Positions 50,841 to 61,900 of a DNA stretch of 64,000 nt are shown in pieces. The stretch lies in assembly GCA_963700515.1 (NCBI GenBank), contig CAVOXY010000006.1, positions 186,001 to 250,000 on the forward strand, read 5' to 3'. Under the pieces are notes generated by a model. It did no database searches. It worked only from the letters and a program-made list of their open reading frames with translations, and was not told where the DNA came from. This stretch comes from JAJRVM01 sp963700515. Its GTDB lineage: Bacteria > Planctomycetota > Planctomycetia > Pirellulales > Pirellulaceae. How positions within the stretch are numbered: the first letter of the stretch is position 1; each line of letters begins with the position of its first letter. A program made the translations under genes and the position numbers.

Positions 50841-51230
50841 TTGCCATCGGGCCCACACGGCTCCCCAAAATCCGGCCATCTCTCGCTTCTCAACGTCTCG
50901 TTCCGGCGTGTGACCGTTCTCCCTGGCCAATGCGAGGTCCGTTTTCGGGGCCGCAATCTACCCACAGGAAAGCAGCGTCAGCGAGTGCCGCCGCAACGGA
51001 CACCCCCTTAGGGTGCCACAAAACCATACGCCGGGTGGGTATACTGGAAATTGGCCATGATCCGCTGTCAGGAAAGTCAGGGCAGCGGATCTAATATTAC
51101 GTTGTGAACTTCGATCGCAATCTATGGCGATTGCGCGTCAAGACGCGATCGACATTTGAAATGCAGGTATTTTTTGTGTCCTCACAAGGCGCACCCAATT
51201 CCTCCCGGTTCTACCAACTGCGAGTACACC
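50841..51230. other. Gap upstream of the PEP-CTERM gene
   Basis: About 390 bp with no gene recognised. The part after 51050 is AT-richer than the surroundings (AATATTACG, ATTTTTTGTGTCC) and probably holds the promoter of the PEP-CTERM gene. No clear binding site is seen. Confidence 0.4.
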
Positions 51231-52016
51231 ATGAAGCGATTTCTTTTGCCGGCGTTAATTGTCTGCTTTCTTCTTCCAGCGGTCGCTACCAGGGCTGACT
51301 ACAGTGCCACGGCGAGCATCGATTGGAGTAGTTTTAACGTTCAACTGATCGACCTGTCGGACGGTATCAACGCTCCGGCATTCAATTGGACCCCCGCAAC
51401 GGCATACGGTAACGTCTATTCGGACGCCTACACGGTTTATCCGGATGACTTTATGTCCGACAGTCAATCGGCGCCGGACTTCACCACCTTGCTCTCGACC
51501 AATACTTCCACGGCCGAGGCCCAAAGCAGTACGTTGCGCAGCAGCACGTCGCTTTTTGGCTCGGCGGCGGCTCAATCCGGCAGCAACCCCTGGGGAGTGT
51601 TTAACAACTATTCCTACGCCAGCGCGGAGAACGGCGGCGTTTTTGGACTGAGTGGACAGGGGATTGCCCTCATTTCTTTTGACTGGCAGATCAGCGTAGC
51701 CGGCGCCGTGGGCGACTACGACAACTCGGGCAGTGCGGGCGTCTATATGTATGCCGACTACACTAGTGGGCTCAACCAGTTCGGCTATGCAGGAAACGGC
51801 TTCGATGTGGCGAGTTTCAACGTGGGCACGGGAGATCATTCCGGTACGTTGTCCATGGTCATCTACAATAGTGGTAATGGCACGACGACCGGCGACATGT
51901 ACGTCGGCCTCAACGCTCAAGCGAGCAGTGTGAGTGTCCCCGAGCCAGCATCATTGGCATTAATGTTGGTCGGCCTCGGATTCGTTGGTTTGGTGGCGCG
52001 GCGTCGCTTCAAGTAG
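51231..52016 (+). CDS. PEP-CTERM sorted secreted protein
   Basis: 261 residues, intact. A signal peptide (MKRFLLPALIVCFLLPAVA) is followed by a low-charge domain rich in Ser, Gly, Asn and Tyr. The C-terminal PEP-CTERM signal VPEPASLALMLVGLGF ends in RRRFK. Such proteins are cut and moved to the surface or matrix by exosortase, which is not in this window. The body resembles no enzyme I know; structural or matrix roles are common for this class. It has its own terminator and so is a single-gene unit. Confidence 0.9.
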   Translation: MKRFLLPALIVCFLLPAVATRADYSATASIDWSSFNVQLIDLSDGINAPAFNWTPATAYGNVYSDAYTVYPDDFMSDSQSAPDFTTLLSTNTSTAEAQSSTLRSSTSLFGSAAAQSGSNPWGVFNNYSYASAENGGVFGLSGQGIALISFDWQISVAGAVGDYDNSGSAGVYMYADYTSGLNQFGYAGNGFDVASFNVGTGDHSGTLSMVIYNSGNGTTTGDMYVGLNAQASSVSVPEPASLALMLVGLGFVGLVARRRFK

Positions 52017-52049
52017 ACTTGGCAATACCTTCACAGAAGCATTCACAGA

Positions 52050-52079
52050 AGAGCCGCGTGTCAAGCGGCTCTTTTTTTT
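52050..52079 (+). terminator. Rho-independent terminator of the PEP-CTERM gene
   Basis: AGAGCCGC (52050-52057) pairs with GCGGCTCT (52065-52072) around a 7-nt loop, then a run of T residues. Confidence 0.9.
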
Positions 52080-52194
52080 GCGCGGGTTGGGTGAAGATGA
52101 GCCCGCGTTGGCTACTTGCCGGTGATGTTGCCGTGCGATGTCAATACTTGTTGTCGCTGTCGGCAGATGCGCGTTCCCGCCGTCATGCGCGCAG

Positions 52195-53170
52195 TCACCG
52201 CTTGCGCCACCGGCGCAGCTGCTCGAGCACTTGCCCCAAATCGTCTGGCAACGGCGCCTCGATTTCCAGCGTTTCTCCGGTCATGGGATGGGCGAACTTC
52301 AGCCGTCGAGCGTGCAGCGCCTGGCGATCGAGCAAGATCGTCGGATCGTCGCTCTGGCACAGTTCGCCTTGCGTAATCTGAGCACGACCGCCGTAGAGCC
52401 GATCACATAACACGGGACAACCGATGTGTGCCAGATGGACGCGGATCTGGTGCGTGCGCCCCGTTTTGGGGAATAGACGCAGCACCGCAAAGCCCGCCAG
52501 ACGCTCCACAACTTCGTAGAACGTGGAAGCCTCACGCGTCGTGCCATGTTGAGCTCGGATCGCCATCTTCTCGCGCTGATACGGATGAGCGCCAATGGGC
52601 TGTTCAATCCAATCACGATCGCGGTCAGGTACGCCGGCCACGATCGCCAGGTATTCCTTTTCAATCGTGCCGCGCTGCCCACTGCGCTGCCAAGGCCATG
52701 TGGGCAGCATCCGTCTTGGCCACCACGATCACGCCGGACGTGTCGCGGTCAAGTCGATGGACGATCCCCGGACGACAGGCCCCCGCCACGCCACTGAGTT
52801 GCGCGAAATGGTGCGAGAGAGCATTGGCCAACGTGCCACCACCATGCCCCTTGCTCGGATGCACCACCATCCGCGGCGGCTTGTCGATGACCACGAGCGC
52901 GTCGTCCTCGTAGAGAATACTCAGCTCGATGGCTTCCGCCACGGGGCCGGCACGGGGTATGTCGGGCAGCACAACCAACACTCGTTGCCCGCCGGCAAGT
53001 CGGTACGCGGCCTTGGTGCGGCGTCCGTCCACCAGCACGCCCCCGACGCTGATCGCCCGCCGCAACTGGACTCGGCTGTGAGCCATACACTTCTGCGCCA
53101 GGAAGACATCCAAACGCGCGCCGGCATCCTCGTCACCGACAACCAGCTCTAACGGTTCGACCGAGGACAT
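52195..53170 (-). CDS. rluD: Large-subunit rRNA pseudouridine synthase, RluD type (one frameshift)
   Basis: Converts uridines of 23S rRNA to pseudouridine. An N-terminal S4 domain (GARLDVFLAQKCMAHSRVQL, INVGG-like ISVGGVLVDG) is followed by the catalytic block GIVHRLDRDTSGVIVVAKTD with the catalytic Asp. Near 52680 one base shifts the frame; the continuation reads RGTIEKEYLAIVAGVP and FPKTGRTHQIRVHLAHIGCP. About 324 residues. The start at 53170 is preferred to the ATG at 53206 because family similarity begins close after it. Confidence 0.88.
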
Positions 53171-53334
53171 CAGCACTTCGATTCGGATCTTATGGCAGCC
53201 TGGCATGAAAGCCAGCGGCGCTGCAAGGGCCGTGAAACGTCATTACCCCGGGCATCGGACATGGCAGAGACGACGTGGCCGAAACGTGGGCACACCGCCC
53301 AACTCGGGCCAATGTGACACCGCAAGCGCAGATG

Positions 53335-54360
53335 CTACTGGCCAGCGCCGTCGTTCTTTTCCGGGACCGCCGGCGGCTCGATTGGCGGAGCGTCCGTTTT
53401 CGGCGCGTCGATCGGTGGAGCATCCGTTTTCGGCGGCTCAATCGGTGGGGCGTCCGTTTTCGGCGGCTCATCGGCGGCATCGTCGGGCATCCGCGGCGCG
53501 GTCGCCTCTGGCTTGGGTGGAGTTGTGGCATCCTCGGGCAGGGCCGCATCCCCAGGCGCCGCAGCATTCGCTTCTTCCTCATCGGCCTCTGGCTTCACCG
53601 CTTCTTCGGTGCCACCGATCGGCAGATCTCTCATGAAATCGGAATCGGGAGCCTCGGGAAGGGTCCCCAAATCGCCACCCGGCAGGCCCGCGCCCAAGCC
53701 ACCCAGCCCTTCCCCTTCCATTTTGCGAGGCACAGGTTTCTGGCGCGAGAACCAGTTGTACCAGGACCTCGTGGAAGCCATTTCCAGTCGAGCGAGGCGT
53801 TGTTGAGCGGCTTTTCCCACCGCCGAATCATTCTCCGCGTCAATCACGGCCTGGTAGTACGTTCCGGCCTCTTCCAACTGCCCCAGAGCTTCCAAGGTTT
53901 CAGCCAAGCCGAGATTCGCACGACGCTGAAGCATCGGCGAATCGGCAATCTGCTTGTGGTCCAAGATGTCGCGATAGGTACTTTCCGCCGCGTTGAGACT
54001 CGTCTCCGCCTTGGCTCGATCCTGAAACAGTAAACGAACACCTTGGGCGGATTCGAGATCGGCGGCGGTTTGAGCGGCCCACAGGCCGGCCACGGTATCC
54101 GCGTAACGGTCGGCGACGGCGCTCAATTCGCTCACCGGATCGGACTGCGGGTCCGATCCCGCGTCCATGTACGACCGCCAAGCCTGAGCACGCTCAGACT
54201 CCCTGCTGTACGCCACGTAATACCAGGCGGCGAGAATGGCCACCACACCCACGACCAACAAACCAATCATGGTCATATGGGGACGCACGCGCTCAATCCA
54301 CTGCCCCAGCGTGTCCGCCAACTCGTTCGTCTGTAGCTCGTGCCGTCTTTTTGATTTCAT
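53335..54360 (-). CDS. Membrane-anchored TPR protein (YfgM-like) with Pro-rich repeats
   Basis: 342 residues, intact. A short cytoplasmic start (MKSKRRHELQTNELADTLGQ) and one membrane helix (MIGLLVVGVVAILAAWYYVA) precede a TPR-like outer domain. The domain includes TVAGLWAAQTAADL, AESTYRDILDH and RRANLGLAETLEALGQLEEA. This layout is that of YfgM-type ancillary proteins of the translocon and outer-membrane assembly. The C-terminal 100 residues are disordered, Ala/Glu/Pro-rich, and hold three TDAPPIEPPK-type 10-residue repeats, encoded as 30-bp tandem units near 53380-53470. The start at 54360 is where the family begins; the longer open frame upstream is not coding. Confidence 0.8.
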   Translation of the reverse strand: MKSKRRHELQTNELADTLGQWIERVRPHMTMIGLLVVGVVAILAAWYYVAYSRESERAQAWRSYMDAGSDPQSDPVSELSAVADRYADTVAGLWAAQTAADLESAQGVRLLFQDRAKAETSLNAAESTYRDILDHKQIADSPMLQRRANLGLAETLEALGQLEEAGTYYQAVIDAENDSAVGKAAQQRLARLEMASTRSWYNWFSRQKPVPRKMEGEGLGGLGAGLPGGDLGTLPEAPDSDFMRDLPIGGTEEAVKPEADEEEANAAAPGDAALPEDATTPPKPEATAPRMPDDAADEPPKTDAPPIEPPKTDAPPIDAPKTDAPPIEPPAVPEKNDGAGQ

Positions 54361-54818
54361 AATACCCAGCCTAGGAATGGCTTTTATGGAATTCCGACCA
54401 CGGGTACCCCGGCGGACCACCGCACGGCGTCCCGCAGGCTGGGATTCCGAGGAAGGATCGAGGATGTGTGAAGGTGCTAAGTATAGAACTGGTTTGAGAA
54501 AAGCGTCAATAGCAGGGGCCGGTCTGCCAGCAGCGGTAGCGAGCTGGGCCGCCGGACAGCTGTCGCACCGCGGAACGCAGGGAGTCAAACGCAGGGAATC
54601 GAACGCGGGAATGAGATGGGGGAAGCGTCGACCGTGAACTGTCCATCCTTGGCCTTGCCTGAAGAACGAATGACCAGGAGGGATTTCTCCGGCACACAGG
54701 CAGGTTGGGCGCGATGCGGTTGGCGGCCGACGAAAGGCACCGCGGACGAGCGTAAATGAACGTCGTGCGGACCGGTCGCCCCTATCCTGCCAATCGATTC
54801 CTGGTACGATCTCTGGCC
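54361..54818. other. Divergent promoter region
   Basis: 458 bp between the TPR gene (leftward) and the helicase gene (rightward). I see no coding frame with family similarity and no repeat. A segment near 54475-54510 (GCTAAGTATAGAACTGG, TTGAGAAAAGCG) is AT-richer and may hold a promoter, but I cannot assign its direction. Confidence 0.4.
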
Positions 54819-56854
54819 ATGTGTGCCGCTCTGAATCCCGCTCAACAAAAAGCTGTGTCGACACTTTCCGGGCCGTTGCTGGTCTTAGCCGGTGCCGGGA
54901 ACGGGCAAGACGCGCGTGGTGACGTTTCGCATTGCGGAGTTGATTCGCCACGGCACGGCTCCCGACCGCATCCTGGCAGTGACGTTCACGAACAAAGCGG
55001 CCAGTGAAATGCAGGAGCGGGTGGGCAAGCTGCTGGGCAAAGGCCACAAGACGCGTCCACAGGTCTCCACCTTCCATGCTCACTGCCTACAGATCCTGCG
55101 GCGGCACATTCGCCGACTCGGTTATCCCGCACGCTTTGCCATCTACGATCGAGGCGATCAAGAGAGCCTGGCGCGCTCCGTGTTGCGGGAGATTCGCGTC
55201 GGGAGCGAGACGCTCCGGCCGGGTGATCTGCTCTATCAGATCAGTAGCTGGAAGTCTCGTTGCGTACGGCCCCCGGACGCGGCGACCCTGGCAGAGACGG
55301 ACAAAGAGCACCTGGCCGCGACGGCGTTTCGCCGCTATCAGCGGGCCCTCAAGAACGCCGGGGCCGTCGATTTCGATGACATTCTGCTGTGCACGGAGGA
55401 ACTGTTTGAGAACTTCGCCGACGTGCTGCAGGACGAAGCGTCGCGATTCGACCATTTGCTGGTCGACGAATACCAGGACACCAACGGCAGCCAGTATCGC
55501 ATCGTGCGGGCACTGGCCGCCCAACACCGCAATCTCTGTGTCGTGGGTGACGACGATCAATCGATCTATGGCTGGCGCGGTGCGGAGGTGGAACACATCC
55601 TGCGTTTCACCCGCGATTGGCCCGACGCCACCGTCGTGCGACTGGAAATGAACTATCGCAGCACGGACGAGATCATTCAGCACGCCAACCGACTCATCGT
55701 CTTCAACAAAAAACGTCACGACAAAATCCTGCGGGCGGCCCGCCCGGGTGGCGAGAAACCGCGCATCATGCAGTGCAAGGACGAGACCCAGGAGGCCAAG
55801 GCGGTGGTGGACGAGATCCGCCGCCAACTCCGCCAAGCCCGGCATCGATCCCGGCGACATTGCCATCTTGTTCCGCACCAATGAGCAACCGCGGGCCTTC
55901 GAAGCCGAATTGCGGCGAGTCAAGATTCCCTATGTGCTGATCGGCGGAACATCGTTCTTCGACAGGAAAGAAGTCCGCGATATTCTGGCCTACATGAAGC
56001 TGTTGGTGATGCCCCGCGACGACACGTCTTTGCTGCGCATCATCAACACGCCCCCGCGGGGCATCAGTGCGAAGACCGTGGAAACCCTCATGGCCCAAGC
56101 CGTGCAGCAAGAGAGCTGCGTGTGGGACATCGCCACACGAGCCGATCTGCCAGGACTACCTCCCAAAGCCGCGACAGCAGTCCGGCACTTTGTCGACCAA
56201 CTGCGGCACTTCCAGCAGCGTTTGGCGGCCCACAAGACGCCGCTGGCCGATCTCGTTCACGAGTTGGTCGATGCCATCCATTACGAGGCCGATTTGCGCC
56301 GCACCTATGACGATCCCAACGAGCAACAGTCGCGGTGGGACACGATCCAGGAACTGGTCAACGCACTGGCGGCATTCGCAGCCAGGAGCCAATCCAAGAA
56401 AGCCTCGCTCAGCGCTTTCCTCGACGAAGTGGCTTTGAACGGCCGCGAGTTCGACAATGACAAGGAAAACCAGTTGAGTCGGGGTTCCGTTTCGCTGATG
56501 ACCCTGCACTGCGCCAAAGGCCTGGAGTTCCCACAGGTCTATATGGTCGGCATGGAAGAAGGCATTCTGCCCCACCGCCGCAGTGTTGAAGAAGATGGCA
56601 CGGCCATCGACGAGGAGCGACGACTCTGTTACGTCGGCATCACGCGCGCCCAGGAGTTGCTGACGTTCTCTCTGGCACTCACGCGGCGCAAATGGGGTAA
56701 ACCACGCGACACCATGGCCAGCCGATTCCTGTACGAAATCACTGGTCAAGCCGAGCGAGCACCTCATTTGCGGCCGAAAAGACCACGTACGTCAGCTGCC
56801 CCGCAGGCGAAACCATCCCCACGACGCGGTCCCAATCAGCGACCACCGGCATAG
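54819..56854 (+). CDS. pcrA: UvrD/PcrA-type superfamily 1 DNA helicase (two frameshifts)
   Basis: 3'-5' helicase in nucleotide excision repair and replication. Starts MCAALNPAQQKAVSTLSGPL. One A too many at 54900-54901 breaks the Walker A; removing it gives LAGAGTGKTRVVTFRIAEL. Then come TFTNKAASEMQERV, VDFDDILLCTEELF, LVDEYQDTN, VVGDDDQSIYGWRGAE and LEMNYRS. One C too many at 55838-55840 breaks the second joint; removing it gives RQAGIDPGDIAILFRTNEQ. The last motifs are SLMTLHCAKGLEF and EERRLCYVGITRA. About 678 residues when repaired, with a short Pro/Arg tail. Confidence 0.93.
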
Positions 56855-57233
56855 CCGGCGGTATGAGGAAGGCCCCAGGGGGCCGGAGTGGTGGAGTGGT
56901 GGGGTGTTGGAGGACTGGAGGACTGGAGTGTTGGAAGACTGGAGTGTTAGGGAAACCTCCCAACGAACGAGATCTAGCGTGGATCGACCAAATACGTCGT
57001 CGTGCCTATCAGTCGCTTCTCCACTACTCCCACACTCCAGAATCACGCCGCCAACGGAAGAAACTTGTCGATTCCCATCAGCAGAACTGGTGGAATAGCT
57101 CGGATTTAGCAGCCCAGGTGCCACCCCTTTCTCACTGGCAAAGCGGCAACCGGATATCGTGCTGGCGAAGTTAGTGGCACTCTGGGAAGTGGCAAGTGGG
57201 GGCTTGCCTCGGCACTGCCTCCGCCCGCGGTTT
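56855..57233. repeat. Octamer satellite GGAGTGTT (56885-56948) in a gene-free stretch
   Basis: Eight 8-bp units (GGAGTGGT, GGGGTGTT, GGAGGACT, GGAAGACT, GGAGTGTT) follow the helicase stop. It is the same family as 17185-17228, more degenerate. The rest up to 57233 has no recognisable gene. Confidence 0.8.
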
Positions 57234-57313
57234 TGAAGTTGCGCTGTCTGACGAACCGCAACGCGGTTCAGCAACGCCCAGACGACTATTCGCGATCAAA
57301 CAGCGCAACTTCA
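57234..57313. repeat. 80-bp stem-loop with 14-bp perfect inverted ends
   Basis: TGAAGTTGCGCTGT (57234-57247) and ACAGCGCAACTTCA (57300-57313) are perfect inverted repeats. Inside lies a second hairpin GAACCGC-AAC-GCGGTTC. The whole can form a branched structure, MITE-like in size, but no target duplication is evident. Confidence 0.75.
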
Positions 57314-57316
57314 GAA

Positions 57317-57380
57317 GCTCGCGGTGAGGGTTTGTCGTGGTGGGAAGTCTTGGACGCTCGCTCAGGAAAGTGGCATCCGC
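57317..57380 (+). repeat. Dispersed ~65-bp block, copy 2
   Basis: GCTCGCGGTGAGGGTTTG, then TCTTGGACGCTCGCTCAG and AGTGGCA. It matches 4215-4281 on the opposite strand and follows the stem-loop directly. The region 57381-57653 holds nothing else except the AAGGAGG (57642-57648) of the next gene. Confidence 0.65.
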
Positions 57381-57653
57381 GGAAATCGCCCCCCATTTCG
57401 CTTATCTTACCCACTCATCCGCAAGACCCGAGATCGGCAGCCGGCCGTTCGCCGATCGTGGGAATCGCCATTTGCGCATTTTCCTGTCTCAGCTAGACTA
57501 CGCAGCTACAAAGGTAATAAGTACCGCTGGGCGAGGAGATGCGCTGCGGCGGCCGGAAGTCAGGCTCGCCAGCGGCGGGAGTCTCTCGCGGCAACGGACA
57601 GTCGATCGGTCGCCTGGAGACCAGCTCTGCGGGTGCGGTGCAAGGAGGTACCG

Positions 57654-58873
57654 ATGTCGGACCAGCCATTTCGCTTCTTACACTCGGCCGATTTCCAATT
57701 GGACCAACCGCTGTATGGTCTGACGGAGATCCCGGACCCCTTGCGCAGCGCATTGATGGATGGCGCTTATCGCGCGGCCGAACGAGTCTTCGACACAGCC
57801 ATTTCGGAGAAGGTCGGTTTTGTCTGCCTGACGGGTGACCTGTTGAATCTGGCCCATCCCACGGCCCGCTCGATTTCGTTTTTGCGTGATCAATTCGAGC
57901 GGCTCGACGAGCAGGGCATCACGGTGTATTGGTCGGGCCGTCACCAGGACGGCGCGCACCACTGGCCGGCATTGATTCCCTTACCCGCGTCGATTCATCA
58001 CTTCGGTCCGTCGGCCGTGGAGACCATCACTCACACGGCGCCGGCAGGTTTCGCGGTCGACGTGCTGGGACAAAGCGGCGCGCGCGAGGTTTCGGTGGCC
58101 GAGTTCTGCGGCATGCGAGCGGCCGCTACTCGGTCGCTGTCGCGACGGGCCAAGCGGACGGTCGGCTGCTGGCCACACGGAGCATCGACTATTGGGCGTT
58201 GGGTGGTCAAACCGACCGCAAGACGCTGTTCACCGAGCCGAGTGTGGCGCACTATCCGGGCACGCCGCAGGGTCGTTGTCCGCTCAGCATTGGCCCTCAC
58301 GGTTGCACCGTGGTCGAGGTGCATCCACCGCGCGATACCCGCTTGCGGTTTGTGCCGTGTGATGTCGTCCGCTGGCAGCACGAACGGATCATGATATCGG
58401 CCGCCGCGGCATGGGATGATGTGACGGACGTGTTATGTCAGCGCGTGCAGGAGATGCGTTCCCAGACCCCGGCCATCCCGTTGCTGGTACGTTGGACTCT
58501 GGCAGCCGCGGACGTCTCGGTCGATACGAACACGATGCGTCACCTGGCGGAGCGGGCTCTGGTGTGGCTGAGGAAGCAACACGGTAGTCAATCGGAGCCC
58601 TGTTGGCCGGTATCGGTCGAGGTTGACACGCACCAGCAGATGCTGGCTTCCGCCTACGAAGAGGACACGCTGCTGGGTGACTATCTGCGATCGGTGCGAC
58701 AATTGCAGGAGGATCGGCAGTTATCGCTGTTGGAGCCCTGGGGCGAGGCGGAACTACTGCACAGCGAACTGCAGTGGATCGTTGATCTCTCCGAAGCGAC
58801 GACGCGGGCTCGGGTCTTGCGTGAGGCCACGGCGTTGGGTTCGGCGCTACTGCGGGGCGAGAAGGTAATGTAG
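57654..58873 (+). CDS. SbcD/YhaO-like DNA repair metallo-exonuclease (one frameshift)
   Basis: Calcineurin-type phosphoesterase, nuclease subunit of an SbcCD-like pair. AAGGAGG lies 5 bp before the ATG. N-terminal motifs: FRFLHSADFQLDQPLYGL (metal Asp and His), CLTGDLLNLAHPTARS and WSGRHQDG (in place of GNHD). The frame shifts near 58118; the continuation GRYSVAVATGQADGRLL leads to YWALGGQTDRKTLF and the C-terminal capping domain, ending EATALGSALLRGEKVM. About 406 residues. The SbcC-like gene follows after 100 bp on the same strand, so the two form an operon. Confidence 0.83.
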
Positions 58874-58972
58874 TGTTGGTGCCCACGATGCCCGACCCAG
58901 GCATGGTGAGCTGATTGCGGTACCGAGCCGCAACGCCGTCACGAAGGAAGCTCTCGGGAAGAAGGAAGTCCG

Positions 58973-61900
58973 ATGAGAGTCACAGATTTACACGTGGACG
59001 GATTCGGTGTCTGGACAGAATTGCATTTGGGCGATCTGTCTGACCGTGTCACGGTGGTGTATGGTGCGAACGAGGCTGGCAAAACGACGTTGATGCAGTT
59101 CATGCGGACGGTCCTCTACGGGTTTTCCCAGGAGCGGCGTGGCCGCTACATGCCGCCGGTGCATGGCGGCGAGGCCGGCGGCACGATGCTGGTTGACACG
59201 AACCGCCAATCGCTCGTGATTCAGCGTCATCTCCACCATTTCCGAACGGCCACGGAGCGTGAACAGTTGGAGGTGCGGGTCCGCGACGGCGCGTCGTTGT
59301 CACCCGCATTGCTGGACCAGTTGCTGACCGGGGTCGACGAACCGACCTTCAACAACGTTTTTGCGGTCGGCCTGCGCGAACTGCAGGAACTCGGCACGCT
59401 CGATGATACCGATGCGGCGGAGCTGCTTTACAAACTGACCACCGGGCTCGATCGCGTATCCCTGGTCGACGTGATGCATGAGCTGGACGCCGAATGTCGT
59501 CGCCTGCTCGACCCGCAGGATCCTGCCAGTCAGATCGTCGACTTGCAGGCGCGCCGCCAGCAGTTGCAGCGACGCGTTGACGAACTGTCTCAGAGCGGGC
59601 TCCACTGGCTGGAACTGGAAGCGCGTCGTATCCGGCTGGCCGAAGACGCCCAGACACTCGACGGGCGGCTCGATGAGCTGGCACAAACGCAGCACGTGGT
59701 GGAGGCTGCCATCCAGACGCATGATGTCTGGAGCCACCAGAACGGTCTGGCACACCAGCTGGATCAGCTCGGCGCGGTGGTGGAAATCCCCGCTTCCTCG
59801 CTGCGGACCCTGGAAGAACTCGGCCAGGCGATTGACGAACGCCAGCGGAAGATCGAGCTGTTGAAGCGCCGCCGCCGCGAGATCCACCGCGAAGTGGCGA
59901 TGCTGCCGTTGAACGAACTGCTCTGGTCGCAAACCGCGCGGATCGAAGCCTTGGCGGAACTGGCACACTGGATTGGGTCGCTTCAGTCGCAGGTCGAGCA
60001 GTTACGGAGCGAAGTCCTGGCGCTCGAATCGCGGCTGGCAGGTTCAGCCAGCACACTGCCGCTCTCCGAAGAAATCGCCACGAAGGGTCTACCTGAAATA
60101 TCACCGCGCGTGTTGAGCACGCTGCGCGGCCCGGCCAAGGCGGTGCGTGAAGAGAGCCAGCGGCTGAAACAAATCCAGGAGGAATTAGCCACCTCTCAGC
60201 TGCAGCACGACGAGATGGCGGCTGAGCTGGAAACGGTGCTGCTCGACCAGGGCCAAGAGGACCTGGCGACCGCCGTGCAGCAGGCCGGCTCGCTGGTCAG
60301 TCGCCTGCGGCGGCGACTTCAGCTGCAAGAGCATCACGACCAAATGTCCCGACAGCGGGAAACGCTGCGGAGCGATCATGGCGAGTTGCTGGAAGATCAG
60401 GTATTGTCACTGAGCACCCTGGCTTGGTTGGGTATCCCCTTCGTGATCGGGGTCATGCTGGTGCTAGGTGGTTTGATCTGGCCGAGTTTCGCGTCACTCG
60501 GCTGGCCCGCGGCGATTCTGGGACTTGCCGGCTGGATCGTGGCCGTTGTGGCGAAGATGTCGATGGAGCGCTCGGCCGCCCGCGAACTCGAACAGTGCGA
60601 AAGCCAACTCGAGCTGCTCGGGACGCAGATCAAACAGGCGCAGCAGGAAAGGGAGTCCCTGGACGACCAACTGCCGCGGGGCAGCGGTTCGCTGGAAGCG
60701 CGTCTGGCCGCGGCCGAGCGAGAGCTTGCCGGTCTGGAAGAACTCCTGCCGCTGGAAGCCAATCTGCAGACTGCCCGCCAGCGCGTCCAGACAGCCCACA
60801 GGCGGCTCGAACAGCTCACCGCCACGCTCAAGGAGGCACGTTCCCGCTGGCGTCATGCGCTGCTCCGGGCCAACCTCCCCGAAACACTCTCCCCGCAGGC
60901 GGTGCGTCAATTGGCCGAGGGGAATGCGCATACGCTGCAGACACGTCGACAACTCGCCAGTCGCCGCGAAGAATTGGCGGCCCGCGAAAAAGAACTGGCC
61001 GCCCTGGCATCGCGCATCGAGGAAATCGCCCAACAGGTCGAGCTGAACTATACGATCCGCGACCCCCATCTGCTGCTGCAACGGCTGTCCGCGGCGGCCG
61101 CTGAACAACGTACGCTGTACGAGTGCCGGCAGAACCTGCGGCAGGAAGACCGAAAAGTCAAACGCGAGGGTCAGAGTCTGCTGGCTCAGTTGCGAAAATC
61201 GCACGCTCAGCGCCGCGCCATTCTGGCCCAGGCCAGCGTAAAATCCGAGGACGAACTGCGCCAACTGGTCGCCCTCGGTGCGCACCGCCGCACCTTGCAG
61301 GAGCAACTCGCCGACGTTACGGAGCAACTGCAGTTGGCGCTCCACAATCGCCTGCCATTCGAAGTGGTGGAGCGTGAACTGGTCACTCATTCGCTGGAGG
61401 AACTCCAACAGCGCCACGCGGTGCTGCAGCAACAGATCGCCCAGCAGCATGCCCAACTGGCAAAGGTCCACCAACAACAAGGAGCGGTGGATCAGGAAGT
61501 CAAGACGCTGCTGGCCGACCGGCGGCTCGATGACGCGCGGCTGGAACTGGGATGCGTCGAGCAGCGGCTGCAGCAGGCGGTAGAACGCTGGCGCGTGCTG
61601 GCCGTCACCTCCCACCTGCTGGAAAACGTCCGGGAAATCTACGAAACGCACCGCCAACCCCAAACACTCAAAGACGCATCACGCTATTTCCAGGAATTGA
61701 CCGACGGGCAGTATGTGCGCATTTGGACCCCCTTGAGCGACATGTCGCTCCGAGTCGACATGGCAAGCGGGGAATCTCTGCCGCTGGACTTGCTCAGTTG
61801 CGGGACCCGCGAAGCGGTGTTTCTGAGCCTGCGCCTGGCACTGGTCGATGACTTCGCGCGCCGCGGCATCGTACTTCCCCTCGTCCTGGATGACGTGCTG

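Noticed and set aside
53335..55083. Longer version of the TPR gene starting at 55083
   Set aside because: It would overlap the helicase gene, and the family-like sequence starts at the ATG at 54360.
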